NCBI GenBank assembly: GCA_037044905.1
Contig: JBAOKB010000072.1
Location: forward strand, 1-51,925
DNA from: Hortaea werneckii
Taxonomy: Eukaryota > Ascomycota > Dothideomycetes > Mycosphaerellales > Teratosphaeriaceae
Length of the DNA stretch: 51,925 nucleotides
Direction: 5' to 3'
Made by a program: the position numbers and the translations under genes. Below the pieces are notes generated by a model. It did no database searches. It saw nothing but the letters and a program-made list of their open reading frames with translations, and was not told where the DNA came from. Of this stretch, positions 31,512 through 40,496 are shown one piece after another (position 1 is the stretch's first letter; every line of letters starts with the position of its first letter).

Positions 31512-32936
31512 ATGCCTAAACCAGACGCCCAGCTCCCACCCGGAACATCAAGCTTCCTTTCTGGCGCGAGCGAGAACTTCTCTTTCCACAGTAGTCCAGA
31601 ATCATTCATTATCAATCGCATCCTACAGTACCACAAAGATCGACCGGAAGAAGTCGACAAGCGGACAACAGTTCGAGCGAAGATCTTGAATCGCAATGTC
31701 GCCGTCGTGTCAAGCTATGAGCAAATCAAGCAAGTACTTGAGCCGCCAGACGGGACGGTCAAAGAAAATCAACAGCCGCCATATGTCGCCACAGCACCTT
31801 ACAACCGCTTGATGGAACCATTCTTCCCGCCTCCGAATCTGCTCCTCAAGGATGGGTGTCCTCATCAGAAATGCAAAGATCAATGGCGACAGCTTGTCCA
31901 ACCATTGTCAGATCAAGCAGTACAAGAGCAGATCCGAAGCAACATCGCCTCATTTCTTCAGCGAGTACCGCTTGACGCACCTTTAGATCTGTACGCCACA
32001 TGCAAAGACCTAGGCTGGCAAGTCTTCCTCTCAATATTCCTCGACATTGAGCCTCAAACAGCCGAGTACAACGAAGTGGAGAAACTGCAGGAAGACTTGC
32101 TACGCGGACAGTTCTCTCTGTTCCCCGTGACGGTCAACACGGGGTTCTGGCATTCGCCGCGAAAAGTCGGCATCGATGCGCGGAAGAAGCTGCAAGCCTT
32201 CATCGAGAGACGATTAGATAGCAGACCGCCTGGTTGGCTTGATGCCCAAGCGCTCAGTAAGGAAGCCCGCGAGGAGACGGTGAATCATCTGCTCATGTCG
32301 ACGAGTAGTTTGGCAGTCAAGGGCTTCGCTAGTCTGATGACTGCATTGCTGTTGAATGTCTTCTTATTCAAAGGAAGACAATCAGGCGAGTCTGTTGCGA
32401 GCGAGATAGCATCATGTACCCAAGAAGAGCGAGACGATCGACGGAAAGCTGTGGTGAAAGAGACGCTGCGCTTGAGTCCGCCAATTGTAGGGATCATGCG
32501 AAGGACGACGCAGCAGCGCACTTTACACAATAGCGATGCCAACGAGCCAGATGTCCTCGTACCGGAAGGCTGGGATGTGTGGCCGTACTTCCCCGGTGGT
32601 AATCGTGACGTAGCAGTATTTGGGAGCGACGCCGACGACTTCGATCCCTCCAGGTATCTGAAGAGCGGCAAGGAAAGCCCGCCAGAGCCCATAGCTTTCG
32701 GGCTGGGACACAAACGATGCCTTGGCCAAGCGTTCGTCGAACATGCAGCACTTGCTGACCTTGAAGCGTTTGAGAAGCAAGGTCTAAATCTGCAGGGTAC
32801 TGTTGAAGCGGCGGGAGTCCGGGCGTGGTTAGGGTGGGAGCGAGATGATCCGGGTGTTTGGGCGAAAGACATGAAGCAGTTGCCGACTCAACACCCTGCT
32901 CAGCCTGTGATGGTTCGTTTCTGCAAAGAAGCCTGA
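31512..32936 (+). CDS. Atypical cytochrome P450, CYP74 (allene oxide synthase)-like
   Basis: The product is 474 aa from the first ATG; the open frame begins at a TTG at 31500. P450 marks are KETLR (E317, R320), DFDPSRY and the heme loop FGLGHKRCLG (F396, C403). Two features are unusual. There is no N-terminal membrane anchor. The I-helix region (about 259-286, NHLLMSTSSLAVKGFASL) lacks the A/G-G-x-D/E-T-T/S oxygen-activating motif. Missing acid/alcohol residues, a soluble form and an EETVNHLL entry into the I helix recall CYP74 enzymes, which rearrange fatty acid hydroperoxides without O2 or NADPH. A hydroperoxide isomerase/dehydratase role is therefore inferred, not shown. It is convergent with the TLC-domain gene (67 bp). 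Confidence 0.82.
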   Translation: MPKPDAQLPPGTSSFLSGASENFSFHSSPESFIINRILQYHKDRPEEVDKRTTVRAKILNRNVAVVSSYEQIKQVLEPPDGTVKENQQPPYVATAPYNRLMEPFFPPPNLLLKDGCPHQKCKDQWRQLVQPLSDQAVQEQIRSNIASFLQRVPLDAPLDLYATCKDLGWQVFLSIFLDIEPQTAEYNEVEKLQEDLLRGQFSLFPVTVNTGFWHSPRKVGIDARKKLQAFIERRLDSRPPGWLDAQALSKEAREETVNHLLMSTSSLAVKGFASLMTALLLNVFLFKGRQSGESVASEIASCTQEERDDRRKAVVKETLRLSPPIVGIMRRTTQQRTLHNSDANEPDVLVPEGWDVWPYFPGGNRDVAVFGSDADDFDPSRYLKSGKESPPEPIAFGLGHKRCLGQAFVEHAALADLEAFEKQGLNLQGTVEAAGVRAWLGWERDDPGVWAKDMKQLPTQHPAQPVMVRFCKEA

Positions 32937-33003
32937 TTAGGCATCATGATCGATACCCTTCATTAGCCTGTTGACGTTGAAGCCGAGCTTCTTGTTAGAG
33001 TTG

Positions 33004-33825
33004 TCACACATGCTTTTGTTTCTGTAGCAGTCTCTGCGCGATTCCCTTTACAAGCGTAAGCCACCATGCGCTGTTCATGACAAAGAGCGCGGCAGTCCCA
33101 AGTTTGCATATCCATCGCTGTTTGACGTACGCCTCCCATGCTCCGATTCCATGGAAATCGCCGTACTTGCCCAGCACCCAGATGATAAGGCCCATTCGAC
33201 ATGCTGCAAAAGTGGCCGCAAGTAGAAGGTCGAGCTTCAGATTACTCTTTCCCGTCCGATGCCGGTGAAGCCACCTCCAATGTAGGATGGGAGTAGATGC
33301 ATTCATGAGATTGAAGGCGTTGATGATCCACACTCCACGCTCTCTGCCTTGAACGATGTAGAACTGCAAACATCCAAGAGCAATAATAAGCGATAGGTGA
33401 TGGCTAAAGGTAAGAGGTTCCTTGCTTGAGAAGCGTAAGAGCGATTTCAGAAGCGGTTCGTCTGGGCGGCGTTTGTATCTCAGAAGCGCGACGGCCAGGG
33501 TTTCGTAGACGAGGTAGCCAGCTTCCCACGAGGTGATGGCGTTCCCCAAAGTGCTTTTGCCATGGATCATGCCGTTAAGGCTGTCGTCCAGGAGGGAGGC
33601 ATGAGGGGACGGCGGCGTGCCGGGAGTGACCGACCAAGGTTGGGACAAAGCATAGAGAACGGCGGCACTGGAAAAGATGGAATGTACATCGGTGATGGTG
33701 TTCAGGAACAATCTTGGATCTTGGTCGGTGGGAAATATGCGGCGATAGCTGGCGAGAATGACCCTGTAGCTGGCAGCGGAGAGACCCAGAAGCCCAAGGG
33801 GGTGTAGCGTGTAGGAAGCGACCAT
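33004..33825 (-). CDS. TLC-domain membrane protein (TRAM/LAG1/CLN8 family)
   Basis: The product is 273 aa from the ATG at 33825; the frame is open upstream to 33879 without an ATG. About six to seven hydrophobic segments are seen. The TLC-like core has NAITSWEAGYLVYETLAVAL, then KEPLTFSHHLSLIIALG with the conserved His pair, then INAFNLMNASTPILHWRW. The family includes ceramide synthases and the TLCD lipid-regulating proteins. The short length and lack of a Hox-like domain favour the TLCD group. An ER or plasma-membrane role in lipid composition is likely. The C-terminus ends KQKHV without a KKXX signal. It is convergent with the P450 and divergent from the Sfr1-like gene. Confidence 0.8.
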   Translation of the reverse strand: MVASYTLHPLGLLGLSAASYRVILASYRRIFPTDQDPRLFLNTITDVHSIFSSAAVLYALSQPWSVTPGTPPSPHASLLDDSLNGMIHGKSTLGNAITSWEAGYLVYETLAVALLRYKRRPDEPLLKSLLRFSSKEPLTFSHHLSLIIALGCLQFYIVQGRERGVWIINAFNLMNASTPILHWRWLHRHRTGKSNLKLDLLLAATFAACRMGLIIWVLGKYGDFHGIGAWEAYVKQRWICKLGTAALFVMNSAWWLTLVKGIAQRLLQKQKHV

Positions 33826-34286
33826 TGTGGAAAACCGGTCGCTATATGTGATCCGGGTTGAGTTGAGATTGGCAGCCAAAGAGAATCATTGCGAAGTATG
33901 TCAACTAATGGCGTCTGAGCTGAACGTTACTTCCAAGCCATTTGGTTGTTGGTTGTTGGTTGTTGGTTTAAGCTCGTGGGAAGAAGAATAGGCAGTCTCG
34001 ACTAAGAGAAGTCAAAAGAAATCATGTGCCAAATGGGCTTGAGGGATGGAGGGATCTAGCAGTCGTACATGCGGTACATGCGGTATGTACATAGTATGTA
34101 GTACTTCACAACCTAGGAAACTCTCGATTCCGGTACCGATTGAACGACGTGGGCGCGGAGCCGAAGGACCGACCCCTCAATGACGTTTCACGGCGCGTCC
34201 CTGTCGCGTCTCCCAACTGTACCGTACCTACCTAGGTATCTATACTGCTGGAGATAGCAGGAGCAGGGAATGCGACATCCAGCAAA
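33826..34286. promoter_or_regulatory. Divergent region between TLC and Sfr1-like genes
   Basis: It contains a short GGTTGTT microsatellite (33943-33968), a GTACATGCG direct repeat near 34066-34084, TATGTACATA (34084-34093), TATGTAGTAC (34095-34104) and the palindrome TACCTAGGTA (34229-34238, 48 bp before the Sfr1 ATG). No gene is seen. Confidence 0.5.
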
Positions 34287-35244
34287 ATGTCGTCGCCACT
34301 GTCAGTCAAGCGACGCAAATTCAACGATGCCAATAAGACGCTCAAGAAGCCTTTCGTCTCCCCATTGCGAAATGCCCTCGCTCCCCGCCCGCCGGTGAAA
34401 GAGGATCACCAGCCTGGCAATGCACCGTACACACCAAGCACGCTTGCTCACACAGTCAGTGCCGCAGAGAGGGACTTGACACAGAAGAACAATTCAACTG
34501 CCTCTACCTCGAATCCTGCTACGCCAGCACCACTCATTAAATCCCAATCACTCCACAAACGACCTGGTTTCACCACCTCTTCACGTCGCGCTGACCCCGC
34601 CGAGCTTGCCGCCCAGAAAGCACTCACCAGCCTCGAACTGCAGATCAGAGCGCTGCGTACCGACATCGATGCCCTCAAACAATCAGAACAAATCAGCATC
34701 TCCAACACCGACGCCGAGCTGGAGCAGCTGACAGAGAAATGGCGTCTCGCCTCCCAACAAGCCAGCGAAGAACTATTCGGCCACGTCAAAGAACGGGTAT
34801 GTCGCATGGGCGGCGTCGCAGCCTGGCGAGAGTCGGAGAAGCAGAAATTCGAAAGATCTCACGGGATGGGCGCGTTTGCTCCGGAGCCCGAGGAATCCGA
34901 CGACGCGGATTGCGAGTTTGACAGTCAAGGCGAAGAGCTACCGGAGAAGGAGCAGGAGTTTCGCAAGGCGGAGAAGAGGAGGGTCAAGCAGGAGGCGTTG
35001 GATGCTGCGGACTTGCCGAGTGCGATGGAGCAGCAGATGGGTGGTTCAGAGGGTGGGAGGAAGATGGCGTGGCAGGAGGATGTGAAAGATGATGATGTGA
35101 GTGTTCATGATGTCGCGTTCACTACCATAGGAGGATCTCATGCTAATTCAAAGCCAGTCTTTTACAATGGACATGATGTTACGCTCCCTGAACATCGCAT
35201 TGGATGTCATCGGCTACGACAAATCCGCGCAGCGTTGGACTTAA
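34287..35244 (+). CDS. sfr1: Swi5-Sfr1 complex subunit Sfr1 / Mei5-like recombination mediator
   Basis: Two exons, 34287-35096 and 35158-35244, are joined across a 61-nt intron (GTGAGT, branch GCTAAT, CCAG), giving 298 aa. Reading through the intron gives a longer but nonsensical tail. The spliced C-terminus SFTMDMMLRSLNIALDVIGY followed by RWT is typical of fungal Sfr1/Mei5. Other marks are the N-terminal KKPFVSPLR motif (residues 20-28), a coiled coil around 105-150, and the WRLASQQASEELFGHVKERV / MGGVAAWRE block. Swi5-Sfr1 stabilises Rad51/Dmc1 filaments in the nucleus during recombination repair and meiosis. The middle is acidic and low-complexity. It marks the start of conserved core genes. 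Confidence 0.87.
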
Positions 35245-35698
35245 AGAAACCTGACCTACATTCGTGGATGCCTACAGCTGGGATGGAAAAGAGGAGATGC
35301 TGACGAGGGCTAGCTATTAAGCCTGCATGATTCGCTATGTTTGCCGCGATGATTAGAGATACCCATTTTGCAATTAGATTTTGCTTCGTTCTAAATGTAT
35401 GAGACAAACGATCAAGAACTGTACCTTGTACCTTACCTTGTAATTCGTGTAATGTATGACAGAGAAATGATCAAGAATCGTACATGGTACTTTGTACCTT
35501 GCCTTACAATTCGTAAGGCGAGCTGCATGCCAAGCCATCCCGCGACTTCACTTCAGCTCTCCACGCATATCTTCGTCTGATCGAACATGGCCGCTGCAAC
35601 ATGTGACAATCAAAGCCATATTGAGTATCTAAGTTCATGCTTCACTTCCTCTGTAATTTTAATCTTCACATGTATCAACCATAATACATAATCACACC
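35245..35698. other. Intergenic with a duplicated stretch of about 50 bp
   Basis: 35401-35448 and 35461-35514 are imperfect direct copies sharing GATCAAGAA, TTTGTACCTTGCCTTAC-like text and AATTCGT. No gene is seen. The region serves as 3' flank of sfr1 and upstream region of the next gene. Confidence 0.5.
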
Positions 35699-36550
35699 AT
35701 GCCTTCCTCCCCACCGCCCGCAGGAGCAGGCGGCTTCCTCCTCTCCCCAGCACCCTCATCAACCAACGCCTCCACTAACACACCCTCCACCTTGCCTCAT
35801 CCCCGTGCTTCCCCTCTCCAACCCGGCGGTTCCAAAGAATCCGCCTTCATCCGGCACGTCGACACCCGAATCCTGCACATCCAACGACGCTTCGCCAAAC
35901 GCACGACCCCCTCAGACCTGCACCTGCCCAACCACGAGCCAGTCGAACCCCCGAAAGGCGATGCCTGGGGCGATGTGAAAGGCTACGCGACCATGAAAGA
36001 AGCCTGTCGGGATATCCGCGAGCTGGTAGACATAATCTGGGTGAGCGGGACACCAGGACTACAAGTCCCCTACCTAATCAGTCTAGCACTCCTCGTCGGG
36101 AATCTAGTCACAGCCATGCCGCCGAGTCCGCGGAGTCTATTCCGCTTGCTTGGGAAGCTGGACCATGCGTTTGCGAGTCTGATCCAAGGGCGGGATGTCG
36201 AGAGTGGAGAGGTATTGCCTGGGTTTGAGGGGAGACGGGGGACGAGTGGGACGGAGAAGGTGCGGATTCGGAGTTTGGTAGAGCGGACGCGGGTTGGGGT
36301 TGTGGAGAGCTTTAAGAGGGGGGAGTTTGAGTTTGAAGGGGTGGATGAGGAAGACGGGGAAGGGGACAGGATGGAGGTAGAGGATGATGGTGGGTTGGTG
36401 TTGGAGAATGGAGATCCGAATGCGGAGGAAGAAGAGGAGGATGATAGTTTCGATATGCAGCTGGCCAGGGTGTACGATCGGACGATTCAGGAGCTGGGCG
36501 ATAGTCTTGAGGAGCCGGGGATTGGAATTGTTACGGAGCCCAGAGGGTAG
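35699..36550 (+). CDS. Conserved fungal protein of unknown function
   Basis: This 283-aa single exon begins with a Pro/Ser-rich disordered N-terminus (about 1-45). A helical core follows from SAFIRHVDTRILHIQRRFAK to PYLISLALLVGNLVTAMPPS and SLFRLLGKLDHAFASL. After it comes TEKVRIRSLVERTRVGVVESF, then a Glu/Asp-rich tail. The core pattern (VDTRIL-IQRRFAK; VKGYATMKEACRDI; LVDIIWVSGTPGLQVPYLISLA) looks like a conserved Pezizomycotina family, but I cannot name its function with confidence. The hydrophobic stretch is too amphipathic to be a sure membrane segment. A well-formed intron lies about 110 bp beyond the stop codon, so the transcript may have a spliced 3' UTR. Confidence 0.75.
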   Translation: MPSSPPPAGAGGFLLSPAPSSTNASTNTPSTLPHPRASPLQPGGSKESAFIRHVDTRILHIQRRFAKRTTPSDLHLPNHEPVEPPKGDAWGDVKGYATMKEACRDIRELVDIIWVSGTPGLQVPYLISLALLVGNLVTAMPPSPRSLFRLLGKLDHAFASLIQGRDVESGEVLPGFEGRRGTSGTEKVRIRSLVERTRVGVVESFKRGEFEFEGVDEEDGEGDRMEVEDDGGLVLENGDPNAEEEEEDDSFDMQLARVYDRTIQELGDSLEEPGIGIVTEPRG

Positions 36551-37513
36551 GATGGGCAGAGTCTCCTGGGGAAGGTATACTATTGCCCAGATGGGTTCGA
36601 AAAGAATCCTTGAGAAGAAAAGATCCGTTTGAGATGGTGGCAGGAGCATCCGATGCTTGCAGGTATGTCGATTGGTTCATCAATGCCAGTGATCATCCAA
36701 TGTGCTAACTCTTGACGGTATAGAAAGCCTGCCTCTTCGAATCAAACCCTGGGGCATTTTCTAGTTCCCAGCCGAAGGACTCTCCCATCGATGACCAGGC
36801 TTTCGTGTCTTTGCGGCCCCAGAAGTGCTGCGTCTGACTTTACGATGCAGCAGCGGCCTTGCCCCCTTGCGATAGAATGAACTGAAGGTAATCTGCGTCC
36901 AGATGGCGTGTTCCTTGCAAAAGATCGGCTTCTCGTTTGCGAGAGACTGGATTCATCGCCGACTGTCGGCGACACTTTTGGGAGTGAGACCAGGCCCATT
37001 CTCCAGCTCCGCACAGACGGCCTTCCCATCAACAGCAACCCGTTCATCGATGCTATTTATCTCGACCGCTATCTTCTGCAACTTCTGCAAATTGCTTGAG
37101 AAGGTGCTTGTTCACGGGGAGACGAGTTGATGCATCGATGGGCGACATGAAATGCAATTAATCAAAACATGATCATTCCCGCAAAAAGCTTCCACATCCA
37201 CTACCCACCCCGCCACCCCTCTGTCCATCGCACCTTCCCTACACGACAAAGCGGCTGCTCCCGCACACACGCCGCCGACTCAACCGCCCAACAACCACAC
37301 CCGCCGAAATACCCCTCCTTCCTCACTCCGACTTGACAGCGACACGCACAACACCCACAACCCAAGGCATTGCTACAACACATTGTTCCCCAGTCTTGGA
37401 CAAGAACAGTACAAGTGCATGCTTTGAACCCCTTCATCCCCTACTTACGCATTGTTTACCCCCTATTCCCTTCCCACACTCCTTTCTACTCCTTCTTGCA
37501 GCGCTGAGTCAAC
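36551..37513. other. Gene-poor stretch with an orphan spliceosomal intron
   Basis: 36663-36723 has all intron signals: GTATGT donor, GCTAAC branch point, TATAG acceptor, 61 nt. Splicing it in the + strand would join a short frame from an ATG at 36634 to 36724 onward (about 63 codons, no known domain). More likely it is an intron in the 3' UTR of the upstream gene or in a noncoding RNA. 37140-37513 is pyrimidine-rich upstream sequence of the WW-domain gene. Confidence 0.45.
36881..37099 (+). CDS. Possible terminal exon or gene remnant
   Basis: This open frame of 72 codons ends at TGA 37097-37099 with a protein-like sequence (FGSETRPILQLRTDGLPINS, then a leucine-rich end). There is no in-frame ATG near its start. 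TGAAG just before 36887 could be an acceptor. I recognise no family. It may be the last exon of an unannotated + strand gene or a fossil. Confidence 0.25.
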   Translation, partial: TEGNLRPDGVFLAKDRLLVCERLDSSPTVGDTFGSETRPILQLRTDGLPINSNPFIDAIYLDRYLLQLLQIA

Positions 37514-39958
37514 ATGCCGACCTACATCTCTCTCGGCGTCACGGCAACGCTCTCCGTCGCCCCACTCGACGCCTCCTTGTCCACCGTCGTTGAGCTGAAA
37601 GGCGGCGACGAGCAACGCAAAGATGCCCGCCGTATCGAAGATGTGATGACCAACGGTCGCGTCCTACCCGAGAAACCGCTCCCTCCGCCCGGCCAGAAGG
37701 GAGCCCAGCAATTCTTGGGCGCCAATCAGGATATGCCGTTCATGATGGTTTTGGCAGGTGATACATTGAAAGGTACGTTCAGATCTAACGGGAGTGCGAG
37801 CGCGAGCGCGAGCAGCGACGCAGCGGCAGCAGCGGCGATGATGATGCTTGCCACCGGGCAAACGCATCAGCATTCCTATGAAACCAGGTCGACCCAGAAG
37901 TCAACCACAGAGACGTCACGTCCTGCTCCTCAGGCGTCTGACGAGTCGAAGCCATCTTCCTCGGACAAGAGTGGCACCAAGCGTGAAGACCGTGGCGAAG
38001 TGACCTTCTCGCTTCCGTACCGTACGAGGTCCATTCAGCAGGCACCCAGCACGCTGCGCAAAGCAGCGGACCCTCAAGCTCTATGTCTGACCATTGAGAC
38101 ATTCAATGAGTCTTTCCTGCCCGCTTCGGATCGCTCTGGGCGTTCTTCCAACGGCAAGAACGGCAGGAATAACAAGGCGCTGAAGGTCGAAGTCTTCGTC
38201 AATGGCCAGCTAGCGGGTGTCAGCTTCATCAACCGCCGCGGATCTGCTGTTGAGTATAACAAGAACCAAGTTCGGTTCCAGGGGACGCGTATTCACCGCC
38301 AGAGTGAGAAGCCGTGGGTCTATACAGGCAACGCTAAAATGCAGGTGGGCCAAGACGGCAATGATGATTCTAATGACAGTCTCTTCGTCGAGGAAGCCAG
38401 CAAGGGCAATGAGAGGTGGACCAAGATCAATGCTGCGCTGGAGCAAGAGGCGTTGGCCCGCGGCAGGAACGACGCCGGCGACATGCCTCCTTCAGCGGAA
38501 TTCCTCGAAGCGCTCTCCGAGCTCAAGGTTCCCCAGTCGGTTGAAGGCAACGAGAGCATCGGTATCATCGACGTCATTGTCACAGCTGGCACCGGCAAGA
38601 AGTACGGTCCCGAGCACGGATATCTATCGGAGCCTTCCCGCATGGATGACAATACATACAGTATCCTCAACGATGCTCCTGACCCTGCGGCCAATGCCTT
38701 GATGCAGCTAGGGCAAGAGGCGGAGGAGGCGAGCTCATTCTTCGATCTCAGCGATCGCGGTATCACCAGCGCCTATACCGGCTTTCCAGTCACGCCGGCC
38801 CGTAAGCGCCGCGACTCTGGTGCGTCTGCCAGGGAGACGCCGTCAAAGAAGCAGAAGACGACGCCTGCTGATTTGGCCAAGAAGTTCGGCCTTGAGGGTG
38901 TTGATCTGAAGCAGATGATTGATGGGTATGAGACCTCGATGGGCAAGGTCGGTGTGCAGCAGCGTAACCTTTCGCAGCGTCTGACCGACCTTGCCAAGAT
39001 GAATCCCACGAATCAGGAGAAGCAGTTGGCGGTGCTCAAGGGGCAGTTGGGCGAGGGTATTGTCCAGCGTGCTCCGGTGGAGGCTGATCTCAACACCAAC
39101 AGCCGCTTGGATCAGCGCATGCCGTCGACTCCATCGGCTCTCCCTGGGCATCTAGGCGGGGGAAACGATGCCCTGCCCTCAGACTGGGCTGAAGCAACCT
39201 CACGCCTAGGGGTGACATACTACTACAGTCGTGAAGGCACGGTTACATGGCAGAGACCGGACGGTACCATACCCACGGGCTGGTTTGAGGCGATCGCACC
39301 AAGTGGGTGGAAATACTACTACAATCGTGCACTCTGCAAGACTACATGGCAGAGACCGGCTATGCCTGAAGGTAGTGCTCCAGTCGAAGGCACGGAAGGC
39401 TTGCCTGACGTTGCTGCAGACGACCATTCGGCCAAAACCCCTGTGTCGGCTTTTGATGATGCTGGCGATGTCAAGACCACGCGCGCCTCTGCCATTGCCG
39501 GCGCGAGCTGTAGAGTCCCAGTCAAGCCGCAGCGGAAGGCGAAAAAGAAGGCTTCCGCGCAACCGGCCCACCAGCAGAATGAGCCGCTCATTCATGGGAA
39601 CGGCGACGACGCCTCTCTCGTCGATCCATCCATCGCGGCGACGACAGCCGCCTTCGGTGCGATCAACATGAACGACCAGCAGGACGGCATCGGCAGCCCC
39701 AAGAACAATGCCAGCGGAACGAGCAGCCGGTCAACCAACCCATTCGGTCTCGGCGCCAACCGCACGAGGAAAGCGTGGAACCCGCACGAGAAGTCCCCGC
39801 AGAAGACGCTGGAGGACTATAAGGTCCCGGAGCTGAGCCGCGGAAGCTGCGTCAGCTACTCGGAAGATGCGAAGGTGCAGCGTCAGGTGGGCAAGGCGAG
39901 GAACGGGGAGTTCAAGGAGGACGCAGTGGTTTGGGGCGTGAGGTTTTTGGTGATTTGA
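37514..39958 (+). CDS. Tandem WW-domain nuclear protein
   Basis: This is an 814-aa single exon. Two adjacent WW domains are seen: W558...W579-x2-P582 and W590...W612-x2-P615. Each has an aromatic triplet in strand 2 (YYY) and the same TWQRP end. The N-terminal half has a conserved-looking region around 185-270 (ALCLTIETFNESFLPA; KALKVEVFVNGQLAGVSFIN) after a Ser/Ala-rich linker. Basic clusters ARKRRD (429-433) and SKKQK (444-448) suggest nuclear import. The C-terminus has KKKA and NPFGLGANRTRKAW. WW domains bind proline-rich or phospho-Ser/Thr-Pro ligands, in fungi often in splicing or transcription factors. The exact role is unknown. Neighbours are conserved genes. Confidence 0.85.
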   Translation: MPTYISLGVTATLSVAPLDASLSTVVELKGGDEQRKDARRIEDVMTNGRVLPEKPLPPPGQKGAQQFLGANQDMPFMMVLAGDTLKGTFRSNGSASASASSDAAAAAAMMMLATGQTHQHSYETRSTQKSTTETSRPAPQASDESKPSSSDKSGTKREDRGEVTFSLPYRTRSIQQAPSTLRKAADPQALCLTIETFNESFLPASDRSGRSSNGKNGRNNKALKVEVFVNGQLAGVSFINRRGSAVEYNKNQVRFQGTRIHRQSEKPWVYTGNAKMQVGQDGNDDSNDSLFVEEASKGNERWTKINAALEQEALARGRNDAGDMPPSAEFLEALSELKVPQSVEGNESIGIIDVIVTAGTGKKYGPEHGYLSEPSRMDDNTYSILNDAPDPAANALMQLGQEAEEASSFFDLSDRGITSAYTGFPVTPARKRRDSGASARETPSKKQKTTPADLAKKFGLEGVDLKQMIDGYETSMGKVGVQQRNLSQRLTDLAKMNPTNQEKQLAVLKGQLGEGIVQRAPVEADLNTNSRLDQRMPSTPSALPGHLGGGNDALPSDWAEATSRLGVTYYYSREGTVTWQRPDGTIPTGWFEAIAPSGWKYYYNRALCKTTWQRPAMPEGSAPVEGTEGLPDVAADDHSAKTPVSAFDDAGDVKTTRASAIAGASCRVPVKPQRKAKKKASAQPAHQQNEPLIHGNGDDASLVDPSIAATTAAFGAINMNDQQDGIGSPKNNASGTSSRSTNPFGLGANRTRKAWNPHEKSPQKTLEDYKVPELSRGSCVSYSEDAKVQRQVGKARNGEFKEDAVVWGVRFLVI

Positions 39959-40496
39959 GCCCGCTCCGCTCCGCTCCCCTTTGCAGGAAGAGAGACAGAG
40001 GGAGGGAAAAGAAGGTCTACATGGATTTTTGAGAGAGTTGGGATGGTCAGATTGATGATGCTTCTTTTTGCGGATGATGGATAGGGTGGTCAGGTGTTGG
40101 TCTTTGGGATGATAAGAGGGGATACTGGGTGGCAAAAAGGAAAAAAGGGGAAAAAAAGCTTTTGATGGGATGCTTCGGACAATGGGGAGTTGGAATTCTG
40201 TGCCAAGAGAGAAGGAATAGCGATACTGAGAGAAAGACACTGCTTGCTTGGGCTTTTGGTGATGCAGAAGCACGGTGAGGTGCTGAAGGCTCGTACATAG
40301 TCCCTGCAAGTAGCCTGTCGTAGTAATTGCAACTGTGGAGAGTTCAATCTTATCAGCGGACGACTGCGTCCATCTCCGAGCTTACCTCATCCAAGTCCAG
40401 CTGCACCTCACTACATGCTATGTACATACAATGTACTTAATGTGCTATGTAGTACGACACAGTGTATAGCGGCTCTCATAATTATCGAGTGAAGTC
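39959..40496. promoter_or_regulatory. Intergenic, upstream of the RRM-like gene
   Basis: No gene is seen. TATGTACATA (40419-40428) and TATGTAGTAC (40446-40455) lie 42-78 bp before the ATG at 40497, and the same pair occurs upstream of sfr1. Purine-rich sequence follows the WW-gene stop. Confidence 0.45.

Noticed and set aside
35097..35303. Longer unspliced C-terminus of the Sfr1-like protein (338 aa)
   Set aside because: Removing the 61-nt intron gives the family's conserved C-terminal block, while the read-through tail resembles nothing.
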